Below, piece by piece: positions 1 through 10,450 of a stretch of 38,270 nucleotides of DNA. The stretch comes from Nitrospirota bacterium (GTDB lineage Bacteria > Nitrospirota > Nitrospiria > Nitrospirales > Nitrospiraceae): assembly GCA_002737345.1 (NCBI GenBank), contig NSIK01000029.1, forward strand, positions 1 to 38,270, written 5' to 3'. A program made the translations under genes and the position numbers. A model generated the notes under the pieces. That model had not been told where the DNA came from. It ran no database searches and was given only the letters and a program-made list of their open reading frames with translations. Each line of letters starts with the position of its first letter. The stretch's first letter is position 1.

Positions 1-132
1 CGGCACATGGCCCGAGAGACCGACGAAGGTGGCCTGGGGATTGATGGTGAGAACCACCCCCTGCATGCTCGCCACGAACGAGTCCCGATCTTCGAAGTCG
101 GTCAGCAGCGTGATGCGCCCAGGAGGGGGCGC
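1..132 (-). CDS. SAM hydroxide adenosyltransferase (DUF62 family), N-terminal fragment
   Basis: Only the first roughly 40 codons are present; the gene runs off the left edge. The translation contains ITLLTDF, then D-x-F-V-A-S-M-Q-G-V and L-x-I-N-P, followed by a His near the edge. This matches the N-terminus of the family that hydrolyses S-adenosylmethionine to adenosine and methionine (also related to fluorinases). It follows greA immediately, so it is the last visible gene of the pyr operon. The start is unresolved: between the greA stop and the first conserved motif there is no ATG, GTG or TTG in this frame, and the frame stays open back into greA. The left coordinate is a truncation and the right one only marks the first codon after the greA stop. 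The family call is moderately sure; the start is not. Confidence 0.65.
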
Positions 133-134
133 GA

Positions 135-611
135 CTACAACTCTTCGAAACGAATCTCCACCACTTCGTATTCGACAATCTTCACCGGGGTCTTGACCTC
201 GACGAACTCGCCGACTCGCTTACCGATCAGCGCCTTGCCGACCGGAGACTGAATCGAGATGCGGTTCACTTTCATATCGGCTTCATCCTGGCCCACCAGC
301 GTGTATTGACGCTTCGACTGCGACTCCTGTTCGATCACGACCACCGTGGCGCCGAACACGATGGTCTCGGAGACCCGCCCTGCCGTTTCGATGATGCGGG
401 CGTCGGCTAGCTTCGATCCGAGCTCGATGATGCGCGATTCGATGAACCCCTGGCGCTCCTTGGCGGCATCGTACTCCGCATTCTCGCTCAAGTCGCCATG
501 GGCTCGCGCTTCGGCAATGGCTTCGATATTTTTGGCGCGTTCGACTTTGCGAAGGCGATCAAGCTCTGCCTGAAGTGCCTCGTGCCCCTTTCGCGTGATC
601 GGTGTCGGCAT
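135..611 (-). CDS. greA: transcription elongation factor GreA
   Basis: At 158 residues this is the normal GreA length. GreA enters the RNA polymerase secondary channel and stimulates cleavage of backtracked transcripts. The N-terminal half is the coiled-coil finger. Its tip carries GDLSENAEYDAAKE with the catalytic acidic pair D40 and E43, equivalent to D41/E44 of the E. coli protein. The C-terminal half (about 80-158) is the FKBP-like domain with the usual VGKALIGKRVGE segment. The ATG gives the standard start MPTPIT and has GAGGACG upstream. It lies 13 bases after carB, so it is probably transcribed with the pyrimidine operon. No anomalies seen. Confidence 0.97.
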   Translation of the reverse strand: MPTPITRKGHEALQAELDRLRKVERAKNIEAIAEARAHGDLSENAEYDAAKERQGFIESRIIELGSKLADARIIETAGRVSETIVFGATVVVIEQESQSKRQYTLVGQDEADMKVNRISIQSPVGKALIGKRVGEFVEVKTPVKIVEYEVVEIRFEEL

Positions 612-624
612 AGTATAACGTCCT

Positions 625-3600
625 CTATAAGTGGTGGTGATATTCCTGTAACGACCGAATCGTGAGCTCTGTCTTCAAAATCGCTTCAATGCCCATGACC
701 GCCGCTCGCGCGCCCCGGATAGTCGTATAATAGGCTAGCCCTCTATTCAAGGCCTCCCGGCGAATCGACAAGGAATCGGCATGAGACGCCGCGTTGCTCA
801 CAGTATTCACAACCAAGGCCACCTGCCCGTTCTTGATATGGTCCACGATATGGGGACGGCCTTCTTTGACCTTGTTCACGGTTTCCGCCGGCACCCCATG
901 GTCCCGCAAATAGCCAGCCGTGCCGCTCGTCGCCTGGATGTTGAACCCCAGCTTATGCAGCTGTTTCACCACCTCCAGCGCCGCGGGACGATTGCTTTCT
1001 TTCACGCTGATGAAGGCCGTGCCTTCCTTGGGTAGCGGCGCGCCGGCTCCCGCCTGGGACTTGGCGAAGGCCCAACCGAAATCCTGATCGATGCCCATCA
1101 CTTCGCCGGTCGACTTCATCTCCGGCCCCAAGAGGACATCCACCCCGGGAAACTTATTGAAGGGGAATACTGATTCTTTCACGGACAAATGCACCGGCGC
1201 AGGGGCCTCGGTGAACCCCAGTTCCGGCAAGGTTTTGCCCACCATCACCTTCATGGCCAGCTTGGCCAAGGGCACCCCGATGGCCTTACTGACAAAAGGC
1301 ACAGTACGCGAGCCTCGTGGATTGACCTCGAGCACGTAGATCGTATCCTCTTTCACGGCAAATTGCGCGTTCATTAAACCGATCACGCCCAGTTCCAGGG
1401 CCAGAGCCTTCATTTGCCGGCGAATCTCTTCTACGACGCTCGGCTTGAGCGAATAGGGCGGCAAGGAACAGGCCGAGTCCCCCGAATGGACCCCGGCTTC
1501 TTCGATATGCTCCATGATCCCTGCCACCACAACGTTCGTCCCGTCTGAAATGGCGTCGACATCGACTTCGATTGCATCAGAAAGGTAGCAGTCGATCAGC
1601 ACCGGATGTTTCGGCGAGGCCTTAACCGCCGTGGTCATATATTCCAGCAAGCCTGCTTCGGCATAGACGATCTGCATGGACCGCCCGCCCAACACATACG
1701 AAGGCCGCACCATGACCGGATAGGTGATCTGCGCCGCAATCTTCAACGCCTCGTCTACGGATCGGGCCATACCACACTCCGCCTGGCGGAGCCCCAGTTT
1801 ATCCAGGAGGTCGCGGAATCGTTCCCGATCTTCGGCCCGGTCGATCGCCTCAGGACTCGTACCCAAAATTTTCACCCCGGCCTTGGAGAGAGGCAAGGCA
1901 AGCTTCAGGGGCGTCTGCCCGCCGAACTGCAGCACGACGCCCAGCGGCTGTTCACGCTCCACGATATTGAGGACGTCTTCCTCTGTCAGCGGCTCGAAAT
2001 AGAGCCGATCCGAGGTGTCGTAGTCCGTGCTCACCGTTTCAGGATTGCAATTCACCATGATCGATTCGATGCCCTCTTCGCGCAGGGCCATGACCGCATG
2101 GACGCAACAGTAGTCGAATTCAATCCCTTGCCCGATGCGGTTTGGCCCGCTACCGAGGATGATCACTTTCTTCCGGTCCGTCGGGCGAGCCTCGCATTCA
2201 CTGCCGTAGGTCGAATAGAGATAGGGGGTATGGGCTTCAAACTCCGCGGCGCAGGTGTCCACGCGCTTATAGGTCACGCCTCGTTTGCCCTGGGGCTTGG
2301 TCCGCTGCTTCCGGATCGAGGCAGCAGTACCGCCAATGAGTTGCGCGATACGATCATCCGAGAACCCCAGTTCCTTGGCCTGCCATAAGAGCGACTCCTC
2401 AAGCACCGCTGGCTTCTTACCAGCCTGGCCGACCAACACCGCTTCGAATTGAATCAACTCCCGAACCTGTTCCAGGAACCAGGGGTCGATCATCGTGAGG
2501 GCAAAGAGGTCGCCGTTCGACAGACCGAGACGCATGCCGTCCGCCACATGCCACAATCGCTCGGCAATCGGAGTCCGCAGATGTTGCCGAACCCGCTCCA
2601 GCCCCTGCGCCCTATCGAATCCCTCTGGGATGCCGCAATCCAACCCCTCCCGCGAAGAGAGGCCGCTCATGTTCAATTCCAACGAACGAATCGCCTTGTG
2701 CAAAGCCTCTTTAAAGGTGCGACCGATCGCCATCACTTCGCCCACCGATTTCATCTGCGTCGTGAGGGTCGGATCGGCCCCACGAAACTTCTGGAAAGTA
2801 AAGCGGGGGATCTTCACCACCACATAGTCGATGGTCGGTTCGAAGGAGGCTTTGGTCACGCCGGTGATGTCGTTGGTGATTTCATCCAGCGTATAGCCCA
2901 CGGCAAGCTTCGCCGCAATCTTGGCGATAGGGAACCCCGTCGCCTTGGAGGCGAGCGCGGAACTTCTCGACACGCGCGGATTCATTTCGATGACGACCAT
3001 GTCGCCATTCTTGGGATCCAGGCCGAACTGCACGTTCGAACCGCCTGTATCGACGCCAATCTCGCGGATGATCCGGACTGCGGCATCCCTCATACGCTGA
3101 TACTCTTTGTCCGAGAGGGTCATGGCCGGCGCGACAGTGATGCTGTCCCCCGTATGGACTCCCATCGGATCCAGGTTCTCGATGGGACAGATGATGACGA
3201 CATTGTCCTTAAGGTCGCGCATCACCTCGAGTTCATATTCTTTCCATCCGATGAGCGATTCCTCAATCAGCACCTGGCTGACCGGACTCATGGCCAAAGC
3301 CCAATCGATCAGCTTCTCGAACTCTTCCCGGTTATAGGCAATGTTTCCGCCGGTTCCGCCCATGGTGAAGGAGGGACGGATAATCGAAGGGAATCCGGTC
3401 TGCTCGAGAATCTTGATGGCTTCATCACGGTTATGGGCCGTGCCGCTAGACGGTACCCGCAAACCGATTCGCTGCATCGCATGTTTAAAGGCTTCGCGGT
3501 CCTCGGCCTTATGGATCGCCTCGGCTGAGGCGCCGATCAGTTTCACACCATACTTTTCGAGCGTCCCCCGTTTGACCAAGGCCATCGTGGTATTCAACGC

Positions 3601-3882
3601 GGTCTGGCCCCCCATGGTCGGGAGCAGGGCGTCTGGCCGTTCTCGCTCGATCACCTTTTCGACCACTTCGGTCGTGATTGGCTCTACATAAGTCCGATCG
3701 GCCAGTTCCGGGTCGGTCATGATCGTGGCAGGATTGCTGTTGATGAGAATGACCCGGTAGCCTTCCTCTTTCAGCGCTTTGCAGGCCTGCGTGCCGGAAT
3801 AGTCGAACTCACAGGCCTGACCGATCACGATCGGGCCGGACCCGATTAATAGAATGGATTTGATATCTGTTCGCCTTGGCAC
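625..3882 (-). CDS. carB: carbamoyl-phosphate synthase large subunit CarB
   Basis: This is the ammonia-using synthetase subunit that makes carbamoyl phosphate from bicarbonate, two ATP and ammonia channelled from CarA, feeding pyrimidine and arginine synthesis. The protein has the full duplicated layout: ATP-grasp half 1 ([17 protein letters not shown] near the N-terminus, MGGTGGNIA), an oligomerisation region, ATP-grasp half 2 ([16 protein letters not shown]) and the C-terminal MGS-like allosteric domain ([13 protein letters not shown]). I chose the GTG at 3882 (1085 residues, MPRRTDIKS). It has GAGG six bases upstream and reproduces the canonical CarB N-terminus. A TTG five codons earlier is possible. 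The gene is separated from carA by sppA and an M48 protease gene, unlike the usual adjacent carAB. Confidence 0.97.
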   Translation of the reverse strand: MPRRTDIKSILLIGSGPIVIGQACEFDYSGTQACKALKEEGYRVILINSNPATIMTDPELADRTYVEPITTEVVEKVIERERPDALLPTMGGQTALNTTMALVKRGTLEKYGVKLIGASAEAIHKAEDREAFKHAMQRIGLRVPSSGTAHNRDEAIKILEQTGFPSIIRPSFTMGGTGGNIAYNREEFEKLIDWALAMSPVSQVLIEESLIGWKEYELEVMRDLKDNVVIICPIENLDPMGVHTGDSITVAPAMTLSDKEYQRMRDAAVRIIREIGVDTGGSNVQFGLDPKNGDMVVIEMNPRVSRSSALASKATGFPIAKIAAKLAVGYTLDEITNDITGVTKASFEPTIDYVVVKIPRFTFQKFRGADPTLTTQMKSVGEVMAIGRTFKEALHKAIRSLELNMSGLSSREGLDCGIPEGFDRAQGLERVRQHLRTPIAERLWHVADGMRLGLSNGDLFALTMIDPWFLEQVRELIQFEAVLVGQAGKKPAVLEESLLWQAKELGFSDDRIAQLIGGTAASIRKQRTKPQGKRGVTYKRVDTCAAEFEAHTPYLYSTYGSECEARPTDRKKVIILGSGPNRIGQGIEFDYCCVHAVMALREEGIESIMVNCNPETVSTDYDTSDRLYFEPLTEEDVLNIVEREQPLGVVLQFGGQTPLKLALPLSKAGVKILGTSPEAIDRAEDRERFRDLLDKLGLRQAECGMARSVDEALKIAAQITYPVMVRPSYVLGGRSMQIVYAEAGLLEYMTTAVKASPKHPVLIDCYLSDAIEVDVDAISDGTNVVVAGIMEHIEEAGVHSGDSACSLPPYSLKPSVVEEIRRQMKALALELGVIGLMNAQFAVKEDTIYVLEVNPRGSRTVPFVSKAIGVPLAKLAMKVMVGKTLPELGFTEAPAPVHLSVKESVFPFNKFPGVDVLLGPEMKSTGEVMGIDQDFGWAFAKSQAGAGAPLPKEGTAFISVKESNRPAALEVVKQLHKLGFNIQATSGTAGYLRDHGVPAETVNKVKEGRPHIVDHIKNGQVALVVNTVSNAASHADSLSIRREALNRGLAYYTTIRGARAAVMGIEAILKTELTIRSLQEYHHHL

Positions 3883-3903
3883 AAAAACCTCGCTCAAAGT
3901 CAG

Positions 3904-4866
3904 CTAGCTCGGTTGTGGCATGGGCCCGATCGCAGGCCTGTATGGCGCAGCGGGCGGCGGAGCCACCCCGCCCCCCGGCCCATGATAATGCTGGAGCGCC
4001 TCAGGAAGCCAGGATTCGATCTGGTTGATACGAGTTAAATCGGACGGATGGGTGGACAAAAATTCCGGGATCGACTGCTGCGACCTGAAGCAGACCTTAC
4101 CGATCATCTGCCTCGGGCAGCCACTCATGCGCTCCCAAAAAGGAACGGCCTCACGCGGGTCGTATCCCGCTTGCGCCATCAAACGGAGCCCGACGTAATC
4201 GGCTTCCGATTCCTGTTTTCGGTTGAAGGGCAAAGACACATTGACTCCGTAAGCGCCCAAGAGCCCCTGCATCGCACCGGGGTTGACACTGCCTGAGACC
4301 GCCCCGGCCAAAGCCCCCAATTGCGCGATTTGATCCAGGATGCTCCGGCTCATCCGCTCCACTCCATGCCGCTGTAACGCATGGGCGACTTCATGCCCCA
4401 CCACCGTCGCCAATCCAACGTCGTCTTTCGTATGTTTGAGAATCCCGGTGAAAATCGCCACCTTTCCACCAGGCAGCGCGAAGGCGTTGACCATCTTGTC
4501 GTCTTGAATGACGGCAAACTCCCACTGATACTCAGGCTTGTTGGCGGCGGCCGCGATTCTCCGTCCGACCCGTTGCACCAGCTCGTTGATTTCCGCATTG
4601 TCGCTGAGGGGCGCTGACCGCAACACCTCGCGGTAGGCGCTCAAGCCAAACTGCATTTCCTTCTCTTCGGAGAAGAAAATCACCTGATCGCGAGCCGTGC
4701 CTGGCGCGCGATAACAGCCAGTCAGGCTGCCGAACAAACTCATGGCGGCCCCGACTCCGAGCGCGGCGCAGAGGCGCATCGCCCCCTGGGCGCCTAGCGC
4801 CAACATCGCCCGCCGCCCGATGGGAGTGGCTAAGGCTCGATCAATGGATTGAGCAGCACGTGCCAT
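3904..4866 (-). CDS. M48 family metalloprotease, lipoprotein
   Basis: This 320-residue zinc peptidase resembles the periplasmic Loi/BepA-like M48 group that acts on envelope proteins. The N-terminus has a hydrophobic stretch ending in a lipobox, SLTGC with Cys51, so it is probably membrane-anchored on the periplasmic side. The zinc motif HEVAH lies at 158-162 and the third ligand region ESEAD at 219-223, followed by GLRLMAQAGYDP, typical of the family. The C-terminus is Pro/Gly rich (GPGGGVAPPPAAP). It starts 6 bases after sppA and ends just before carB, so it is co-transcribed with pyrimidine genes. Substrate cannot be deduced. A second, quality-control link with SppA is plausible but inferred. 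Confidence 0.9.
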   Translation of the reverse strand: MARAAQSIDRALATPIGRRAMLALGAQGAMRLCAALGVGAAMSLFGSLTGCYRAPGTARDQVIFFSEEKEMQFGLSAYREVLRSAPLSDNAEINELVQRVGRRIAAAANKPEYQWEFAVIQDDKMVNAFALPGGKVAIFTGILKHTKDDVGLATVVGHEVAHALQRHGVERMSRSILDQIAQLGALAGAVSGSVNPGAMQGLLGAYGVNVSLPFNRKQESEADYVGLRLMAQAGYDPREAVPFWERMSGCPRQMIGKVCFRSQQSIPEFLSTHPSDLTRINQIESWLPEALQHYHGPGGGVAPPPAAPYRPAIGPMPQPS

Positions 4867-4872
4867 GGCAAC

Positions 4873-5841
4873 CTACGGCATCCAAAGGTACATGAACTGC
4901 GGCGTTCCACCCCGCACCATCGACAGCAAATCTAAATTGGCGAACCCGGCCATGCCGGCACTCGTCCCGAACAAACGCGAATAGATATTATTCTGATACT
5001 CGCCCCTGTGCCCATAGGTCACGACCCGCGCCTCCGTCAGACCGGCTTTTTTTTTGGCCATCTCGATCGCGTCATCCAGATACCCGATCTCGTCGATCAA
5101 GCCCACCGCCTTGGCTTGGTCTCCTGAATAGATCCGCCCGTCGGCCAGTTTCCTGATCTGCGCAGACGACAGTTGCGGTCGCCCCTCCTCCACCACCGAC
5201 AGGAACCGATGATAAAACGAATCGATCACACTTTGGAAAATGGCTCGTTCTTCAACCGTCATCACCCGAAAAGGCGAACCCATATCTTTGCGGGGGCCGG
5301 ACGTAATCGCGTTGGCTTCGAGTCCCACTTTCTCCAGCAGGCCTCGCGCATTGACGGTCAGCATGATCACGCCGATACTCCCCGTCACCGTCGAGGGATG
5401 GACCCAAATACTGTCCGCCGCCATGGCCAGGTAATAGCCCCCAGATGCGGCCACATCCATCATCGAGGCGATCACGGGCACCTTCTTTTTGAGCTTGAAC
5501 TCCCGCAACTCGTGATAAAGGATGTCCGAGGCGGTCACCGTGCCACCGGGACTATTGATGCGAAGCACCAGGGCTTTGATCTGGTCGTCTTTCGCGGCCC
5601 GCGTCAGCTCTTCCTTGAACAGGGCCACCATGTTGGGATGCGGCATGAGGCCGTCTTTATCTTGCGCGCTGATGACCCCAGACAGATCCAGCACCAGCAC
5701 TTTTCCGTCGCCCGTGCCGCTCAGCTGCACTTCCCGGACCGGCCCGGAGGGCTCGATTAGATTGACCGTGATGCAGCCTGACTGCAAACCGATGATGACG
5801 AGGAGACAGAGCCGGCCAACCATGGTGACAATCCTATACAT
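4873..5841 (-). CDS. sppA: signal peptide peptidase SppA (S49 family), lipoprotein
   Basis: This S49 serine protease is expected to degrade cleaved signal peptides or membrane-associated peptides. I chose the ATG at 5841 (322 residues), which overlaps the carA stop by 8 bases and has GGAG upstream. Longer upstream starts would overlap carA by over 100 bases. The N-terminus MYRIVTM leads into a hydrophobic segment and a lipobox LQSGC (Cys23). The catalytic dyad is visible as Ser133 in AASGGYYLA and Lys185 in [18 protein letters not shown] at 94-100 is the family substrate-binding motif. The length fits the short single-domain (B. subtilis-like) SppA. A run of nine A in the coding strand (5047-5055) encodes KKK near residue 264. 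Confidence 0.93.
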   Translation of the reverse strand: MYRIVTMVGRLCLLVIIGLQSGCITVNLIEPSGPVREVQLSGTGDGKVLVLDLSGVISAQDKDGLMPHPNMVALFKEELTRAAKDDQIKALVLRINSPGGTVTASDILYHELREFKLKKKVPVIASMMDVAASGGYYLAMAADSIWVHPSTVTGSIGVIMLTVNARGLLEKVGLEANAITSGPRKDMGSPFRVMTVEERAIFQSVIDSFYHRFLSVVEEGRPQLSSAQIRKLADGRIYSGDQAKAVGLIDEIGYLDDAIEMAKKKAGLTEARVVTYGHRGEYQNNIYSRLFGTSAGMAGFANLDLLSMVRGGTPQFMYLWMP

Positions 5842-7009
5842 GCTGTTTCTCCATGAGCTGAGTAAACTCGGCAAATAAGTAACCAGAGTCATGGGGGCCA
5901 GGAGAGGCTTCCGGGTGATACTGGACCGAAAATACCGGACGATCCACACAGGCCAATCCTTCGATCGAATGGTCGTTCAAACTTACATGGGTCACGGCGA
6001 CTTTCCCGAAGGTTGTCTCAACCACGAGCGGACGATCCGGCACGGATGTGATTGGCTGCGTGACTTGCACCGCAAAATTATGGTTCTGCGAAGTAATCTC
6101 GACCTGTCTCGTGCGCAGGTTCATGACCGGATGGTTCGCCCCATGATGGCCAAACTTCAACTTATAGGTCTTGAGCCCCAACGCGAGGCCGAGGATCTGA
6201 TGACCCAAACAAATACCGAAGAGCGGATATTGGCCGATCAGTTCCCGCACCGATTGAATCGCGTAGGGCACGCCTTCCGGATCGCCCGGGCCGTTTGAAA
6301 GAAAAATCCCGTCCGGTCTGAGGGACGCCACCTGTTTCGCCGTCGTCGAAGCCGGCACGACAGTCACATGGCAGCCGGCATCCACGAGCTGACGAAGGAT
6401 ATTCTGCTTTACGCCGAAATCATAGGCGATAACATGCCACCGCTTGGTCGCAGCGGCGCGGGGCTTCTTGCCGAGCGAAGGAATCCATTCACCCGATCCC
6501 TCTATCCATTGATAGGCTGTCTGACAGGTCACAGTGGTCGCGAGATCCCGACCAATGATGCTGGGGGCCGCCTTGGCCTTGGCTACAGCACGACGGGCGT
6601 CCGTCTCGATATGGGTAATGAGGCCCTGCTGCGAACCATGTTCACGCAGATGACGCGTGAGGGCCCTGGTATCTAGCCCCTCAATGCCGACGATCTTCGC
6701 TTCCTGGAGGTAGGCCTGTAGCTGTTGCTTGCTGCGCCAGTTGCTGGCGAGCGTGCTGGCCTCTTTGACGACAAACCCTTCGGCCCAGATCTTCCGCGAC
6801 TCAATATCCTCCGGCGTCACCCCGTAATTGCCGATGTGAGGACAGGTCATCGTGATGATCTGTCCTTTATAGGAGGGATCGGTCAAGACTTCCTGATAGC
6901 CGGTCATGGCCGTGTTAAACACGACTTCGCCGGCCGTCTCCCCTTCGTATCCCAACGCGCGCCCCTCGAAGAGGGTGCCATCTGCCAATGCCAACAATGC
7001 TTGTTTCAC
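5834..7009 (-). CDS. carA: carbamoyl-phosphate synthase small subunit CarA
   Basis: This glutamine amidotransferase subunit supplies ammonia to CarB. At 391 residues it is full length. The N-terminal CarA-specific domain ([29 protein letters not shown]) is followed by a class I glutaminase domain with the catalytic triad Cys267 (GICLGHQ), His365 and Glu367 (YHPEASPGP). The start is GTG, in the sequence ACGTGA where it overlaps the stop of the preceding DUF4149-like gene by 4 bases, indicating translational coupling. Downstream it overlaps sppA by 8 bases. The partner carB lies about 2 kb further along the same transcript. Confidence 0.97.
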   Translation of the reverse strand: MKQALLALADGTLFEGRALGYEGETAGEVVFNTAMTGYQEVLTDPSYKGQIITMTCPHIGNYGVTPEDIESRKIWAEGFVVKEASTLASNWRSKQQLQAYLQEAKIVGIEGLDTRALTRHLREHGSQQGLITHIETDARRAVAKAKAAPSIIGRDLATTVTCQTAYQWIEGSGEWIPSLGKKPRAAATKRWHVIAYDFGVKQNILRQLVDAGCHVTVVPASTTAKQVASLRPDGIFLSNGPGDPEGVPYAIQSVRELIGQYPLFGICLGHQILGLALGLKTYKLKFGHHGANHPVMNLRTRQVEITSQNHNFAVQVTQPITSVPDRPLVVETTFGKVAVTHVSLNDHSIEGLACVDRPVFSVQYHPEASPGPHDSGYLFAEFTQLMEKQHV

Positions 7010-7527
7010 GTCACCACTCTATCCCGCCGCAGCGACCGTTGAGCTTTCATTCCTGTCAGCACAATTCCCAGTACGAGATTGACCATGTAGAGCGACCGGA
7101 CCGGCATATGGATACGGAAGAACGCTTCGAACGCCGCCTTCCGCGCCGCCTCCTCTTTCACCGCAAAAGCCTGCGCCTGGAGCGAAGCCACGAGCGGATG
7201 CAGCCAGAGAATGATGATACCGGCGATCACCGTCATCCCCATCAGCAAACCCATCTCAGCCCGGCTGACCGCCACGTCCTGATTGCCACTCCACCAGCGA
7301 TACCAGGTGCCAGCACACAACACCGTCAGCGCTCCAATCGCGAATCGATTATACCCCTCAAAGGCTCTCGTCAGAAAGAACCCGCCTGAGTCCTGCCCGC
7401 CGAACGTATTGAAAACGGCGGGAATGACCGCCCCGATAAGCACCAGCAGCCCGCCGACCCAGATGCCCAGCGCCAGCCATTCACAGGTCAAACAACCGAT
7501 CAGCCACCAACGGGATGAGCGCAACAC
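7006..7527 (-). CDS. DUF4149-like (TMEM205-type) integral membrane protein
   Basis: I chose the GTG at 7527, which overlaps the pyrC stop as TAGTG and has GGAGGG about six bases upstream; it gives 173 residues. A longer reading would run far into pyrC. The protein has about four hydrophobic segments: [18 protein letters not shown], a second after [12 protein letters not shown], a third at [15 protein letters not shown], and a last at [12 protein letters not shown]. It also has the [13 protein letters not shown] stretch before the last segment, as in DUF4149/TMEM205 membrane proteins. Function is unknown. Position between pyrC and carA, with overlaps on both sides, makes co-expression with pyrimidine synthesis almost certain. 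Confidence 0.8.
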   Translation of the reverse strand: MLRSSRWWLIGCLTCEWLALGIWVGGLLVLIGAVIPAVFNTFGGQDSGGFFLTRAFEGYNRFAIGALTVLCAGTWYRWWSGNQDVAVSRAEMGLLMGMTVIAGIIILWLHPLVASLQAQAFAVKEEAARKAAFEAFFRIHMPVRSLYMVNLVLGIVLTGMKAQRSLRRDRVVT

Positions 7528-8813
7528 TAGCCCTCCGCCCGGCTGGCTTCGAATACCACTCGGCCACTGACGATGGTCGTCCTCACGCGCCCCTTCACCT
7601 TCCAGCCGGCAAAGGGAGTGTTGCGGCTCTTTGAAAAAAACTTGGCCGGATCGACTTCCCACTGTTCATGCTGATCCACAATCGTCACATCGGCATCCGC
7701 CCCGATTGCCAAAGTGCCCTTGGCCAATCCAAACACCTTCGCGGGAGCCGTGCTCAATTTATCGACCGCGGACTCCAAGGACAAGATGCCCTCCTCGACC
7801 AAGGCAAGGGTCAAGGGTAGCGCCGTCTCCAATCCGACGATGCCGAAGGGCGCTTCCGCAAACCCCAGTTGTTTTTCCTGCGTGGCATGAGGCGCATGGT
7901 CTGTGGCAATGGCATCGATCGTGCCGTCGCGCAGACCTTCTTTGATCGCTTGCACATCTTTCTCGGTCCGGAGCGGAGGATTCATTTTGGCATAGGTGTT
8001 ATAGCCCCGAACCGTTTCCTCCGTGATGGTGAAGTGATGGGGGCAGGCCTCGGCAGTGACTCTCAACCCGCGGGACTTGGCCTCCCGCACCATCCTAGCC
8101 GATCCCTCGGTGCTGATATGGGCCAGATGCAGCCTGGCGCCAGTCAGTTCCGCCAGGGCGATATTCCGCGACACCATCACATCTTCCGCCGCAGACGGCA
8201 TACCAGGGAGCCCCAACTCAGTCGAGACAACTCCTTCATTCATGCAGCCCCCCTCGGCGAGATGCAGATCTTCACAATGGTCGACCACCGCCACGTCGAA
8301 GGCCAGGGCATATTCCATTGCGCGCCGCATCACGAGGCTGTTCATCACTGGCTTCCCGTCATCCGAGATGGCCACACACCCAGCGCGCCGCAAGTCGCCA
8401 ATCTCCGCCAACTCCTTGCCTTCCAAGCCTTTCGTGATCGCGCCGATGGGAAACACATTCGCCAGCCCGGCCGCTTTCCCCCGCTCCAGCATGAATTCCG
8501 TAATTGCCTGATTGTCGTTCGCGGGGTTCGTATTGGGCATGCAACAGACCGAGGTGAAGCCGCCTGCCACCGCTGCGGCTGCGCCGCTTTGAATCGATTC
8601 TTTGTATTCAAAGCCTGGCTCCCGGAAATGGACATGGAGATCGACAAACCCGGGAAGGACCAACCGACCCTTGGCATCGATCTTCGTGGCGCCAGCCGGA
8701 ACTTTGAGGTTGGGCCCCACCGCCACGATCCGCCCCTCATTGATCAACACATCGGCCACGCCATTGAACCGTCCCGGATCGATCACGTGCCCGCCTGCAA
8801 TGTGAATAGCCAC
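7527..8813 (-). CDS. pyrC: dihydroorotase PyrC (class I)
   Basis: This enzyme cyclises carbamoyl aspartate to dihydroorotate, the third pyrimidine step. At 428 residues it is the longer class I type seen with Bacillus and Aquifex rather than the E. coli type. Metal and active-site residues are visible: H60 and H62 (DLHVHFREPG), D151 (ISDDGKPV), H179 (VDHCED), H232 (LAHIST) and D305 (ATDHAPH). The N- and C-terminal strands form the amidohydrolase composite domain. The start is GTG at 8813, three bases after the pyrB stop, with AGGAG inside the pyrB end. It is translationally linked to the DUF4149-like gene downstream. Confidence 0.97.
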   Translation of the reverse strand: MAIHIAGGHVIDPGRFNGVADVLINEGRIVAVGPNLKVPAGATKIDAKGRLVLPGFVDLHVHFREPGFEYKESIQSGAAAAVAGGFTSVCCMPNTNPANDNQAITEFMLERGKAAGLANVFPIGAITKGLEGKELAEIGDLRRAGCVAISDDGKPVMNSLVMRRAMEYALAFDVAVVDHCEDLHLAEGGCMNEGVVSTELGLPGMPSAAEDVMVSRNIALAELTGARLHLAHISTEGSARMVREAKSRGLRVTAEACPHHFTITEETVRGYNTYAKMNPPLRTEKDVQAIKEGLRDGTIDAIATDHAPHATQEKQLGFAEAPFGIVGLETALPLTLALVEEGILSLESAVDKLSTAPAKVFGLAKGTLAIGADADVTIVDQHEQWEVDPAKFFSKSRNTPFAGWKVKGRVRTTIVSGRVVFEASRAEG

Positions 8814-8816
8814 GAT

Positions 8817-9737
8817 TTAGTTCGCTCCTGACATGAGATAAAGAATACCCATGCGAACGGCCACGCCGTTCGCCACCTGGTCCAAGATCACCGACGACAA
8901 ACTATCCGCCACTTCCGGCGCGATCTCGACTCCCCGATTGATCGGCCCAGGATGCATCACGATCACCTTGGGATCGGCCAGCTTAACTCGCTCGGACGTC
9001 AATCCGTAGAGCCGCGCATATTCGCGAATGGTCGGGAACAGGGCCTTCCCTTGCCGCTCCAGCTGCAGACGCAACATCATGATGACCTGCACGTCGCGCA
9101 GAGCCTCATCGAGATGGTAGTAGACGCGCACGCCCAGCTTCTCGACTCCTGCCGGGATCATCGTCGGAGGCCCCACTACCCGAACTTCCGCTCCCAACTT
9201 GACCAAAGCATAAATGTTCGAACGGGCCACCCGGCTATGGGCTACGTCACCGACGATCGCCACCTTGAGCCCCTCGAACGACAGGCCCCGCTCGCGAATC
9301 GTGTAGAGATCCAAGAGCCCTTGCGTCGGATGCTCATGCCATCCGTCTCCGGCATTGATCACGGCGGACTTCACCCCGCGGGCCAGGGCCTCGGCTGCGC
9401 CGGCCGAAGGATGACGCAGGACGATAATATCCGCCTGCATCGCTTCGATATTGCGCGCGGTATCGAGCAACGTTTCCCCTTTGACGACACTGCTCGACGA
9501 AGGCGAAAAGTTGATCACGTCGGCGCTCAGCCGTTTCGCCGCCAGCTCGAACGATGTGCGCGTTCTCGTACTGGGCTCGAAAAAGAGATTGACCACCGTG
9601 CGGCCACGGAGCGCCGGAACTTTCTTGATTTCCCGCCCGGTCACTTCCTTGAACGAATCGGCTGTCTCCAGGATCAGCTTGATCTCGTCCACCGACAAGG
9701 GCGCCAGGCTCAAGAGGTCTTTGCGTTTGAGACTCAT
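8817..9737 (-). CDS. pyrB: aspartate carbamoyltransferase catalytic subunit PyrB
   Basis: This enzyme joins carbamoyl phosphate and aspartate to carbamoyl aspartate. I chose the ATG at 9737 (306 residues), with GGAGGG six bases upstream; a GTG 4 codons earlier is less likely because it contains the Shine-Dalgarno. The carbamoyl phosphate-binding STRTRTS motif is at 56-62, followed by [14 protein letters not shown], then [12 protein letters not shown], the aspartate-domain MMLRLQLER and [11 protein letters not shown]. No regulatory pyrI subunit gene is seen, so it is probably the unregulated or PyrC-associated type. It lies directly after pyrR. Confidence 0.97.
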   Translation of the reverse strand: MSLKRKDLLSLAPLSVDEIKLILETADSFKEVTGREIKKVPALRGRTVVNLFFEPSTRTRTSFELAAKRLSADVINFSPSSSSVVKGETLLDTARNIEAMQADIIVLRHPSAGAAEALARGVKSAVINAGDGWHEHPTQGLLDLYTIRERGLSFEGLKVAIVGDVAHSRVARSNIYALVKLGAEVRVVGPPTMIPAGVEKLGVRVYYHLDEALRDVQVIMMLRLQLERQGKALFPTIREYARLYGLTSERVKLADPKVIVMHPGPINRGVEIAPEVADSLSSVILDQVANGVAVRMGILYLMSGAN

Positions 9738-9750
9738 CGTTCCCTCCACC

Positions 9751-10311
<561 letters not shown>

Positions 10312-10404
10312 TCATTCAACTTTCTGGCATAAAAAAACCCCCTCATCGACATTCGATGAGAAGGTTGAGATGTGTCGGCAGACACAAGCCTGAATAACGA
10401 TCAT
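10312..10404 (-). CDS. possible pyr leader peptide ORF
   Basis: A 30-codon ORF starts at the ATG at 10404 with AAGGAG exactly five T residues upstream, the best Shine-Dalgarno in the leader. It reads M-I-V-I-Q-A-C-V-C and ends with TGA at 10312-10314, one codon before the pyrR ATG and in the same frame. It spans the whole terminator hairpin and T-run. Its Shine-Dalgarno forms part of the antiterminator arm. Whether it is translated is unknown; it could be a leader peptide coupling ribosome movement to attenuation, or a chance ORF. The peptide itself has no recognisable domain. Confidence 0.4.
   Translation of the reverse strand: MIVIQACVCRHISTFSSNVDEGVFLCQKVE
10331..10366 (-). terminator. 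pyr attenuator terminator
   Basis: On the minus strand, AACC-TT-CTCATCG pairs with CGATGAG-GG-GGTT across a 5-nt loop AATGT: 13 pairs including two G-U. It is followed directly by a run of seven T. This is a classic intrinsic terminator, but it sits in the leader, upstream of pyrR and after the promoter, so it must be conditional. Its 5' arm CCTTCTC can alternatively pair with GAG(T)AAGG just upstream, which would form the antiterminator. Confidence 0.9.
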
Positions 10405-10415
10405 AAAAACTCCTT

Positions 10416-10435
10416 ACTCACCTCGCAGGATGAGT
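10416..10435 (-). promoter_or_regulatory. PyrR-binding anti-antiterminator hairpin
   Basis: The minus strand reads ACTCA-TCCTGCGAGG-TGAGT. The 5-bp stem ACTCA/TGAGT encloses UCC-U-G-C-GAGG, an exact match to the conserved UCCNGNGAGG core of PyrR-binding loops known from Bacillus. It is in the right order, anti-antiterminator first, then antiterminator arm, then terminator, and it precedes a pyrR gene. When PyrR-UMP stabilises this hairpin, the antiterminator (GUGAG(U)AAGG with CCUUCUCAU) is blocked and the terminator forms. The sequence match is direct; the mechanism follows the known PyrR family. Confidence 0.88.
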
Positions 10436-10450
10436 ATTAAAGGTTGCTGC

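Noticed and set aside
2449-3528. Long open frame of 359 codons on the plus strand, opposite carB
   Set aside because: It is the antisense shadow of a strongly conserved gene in a GC-rich sequence, and the translation has no recognisable domain.
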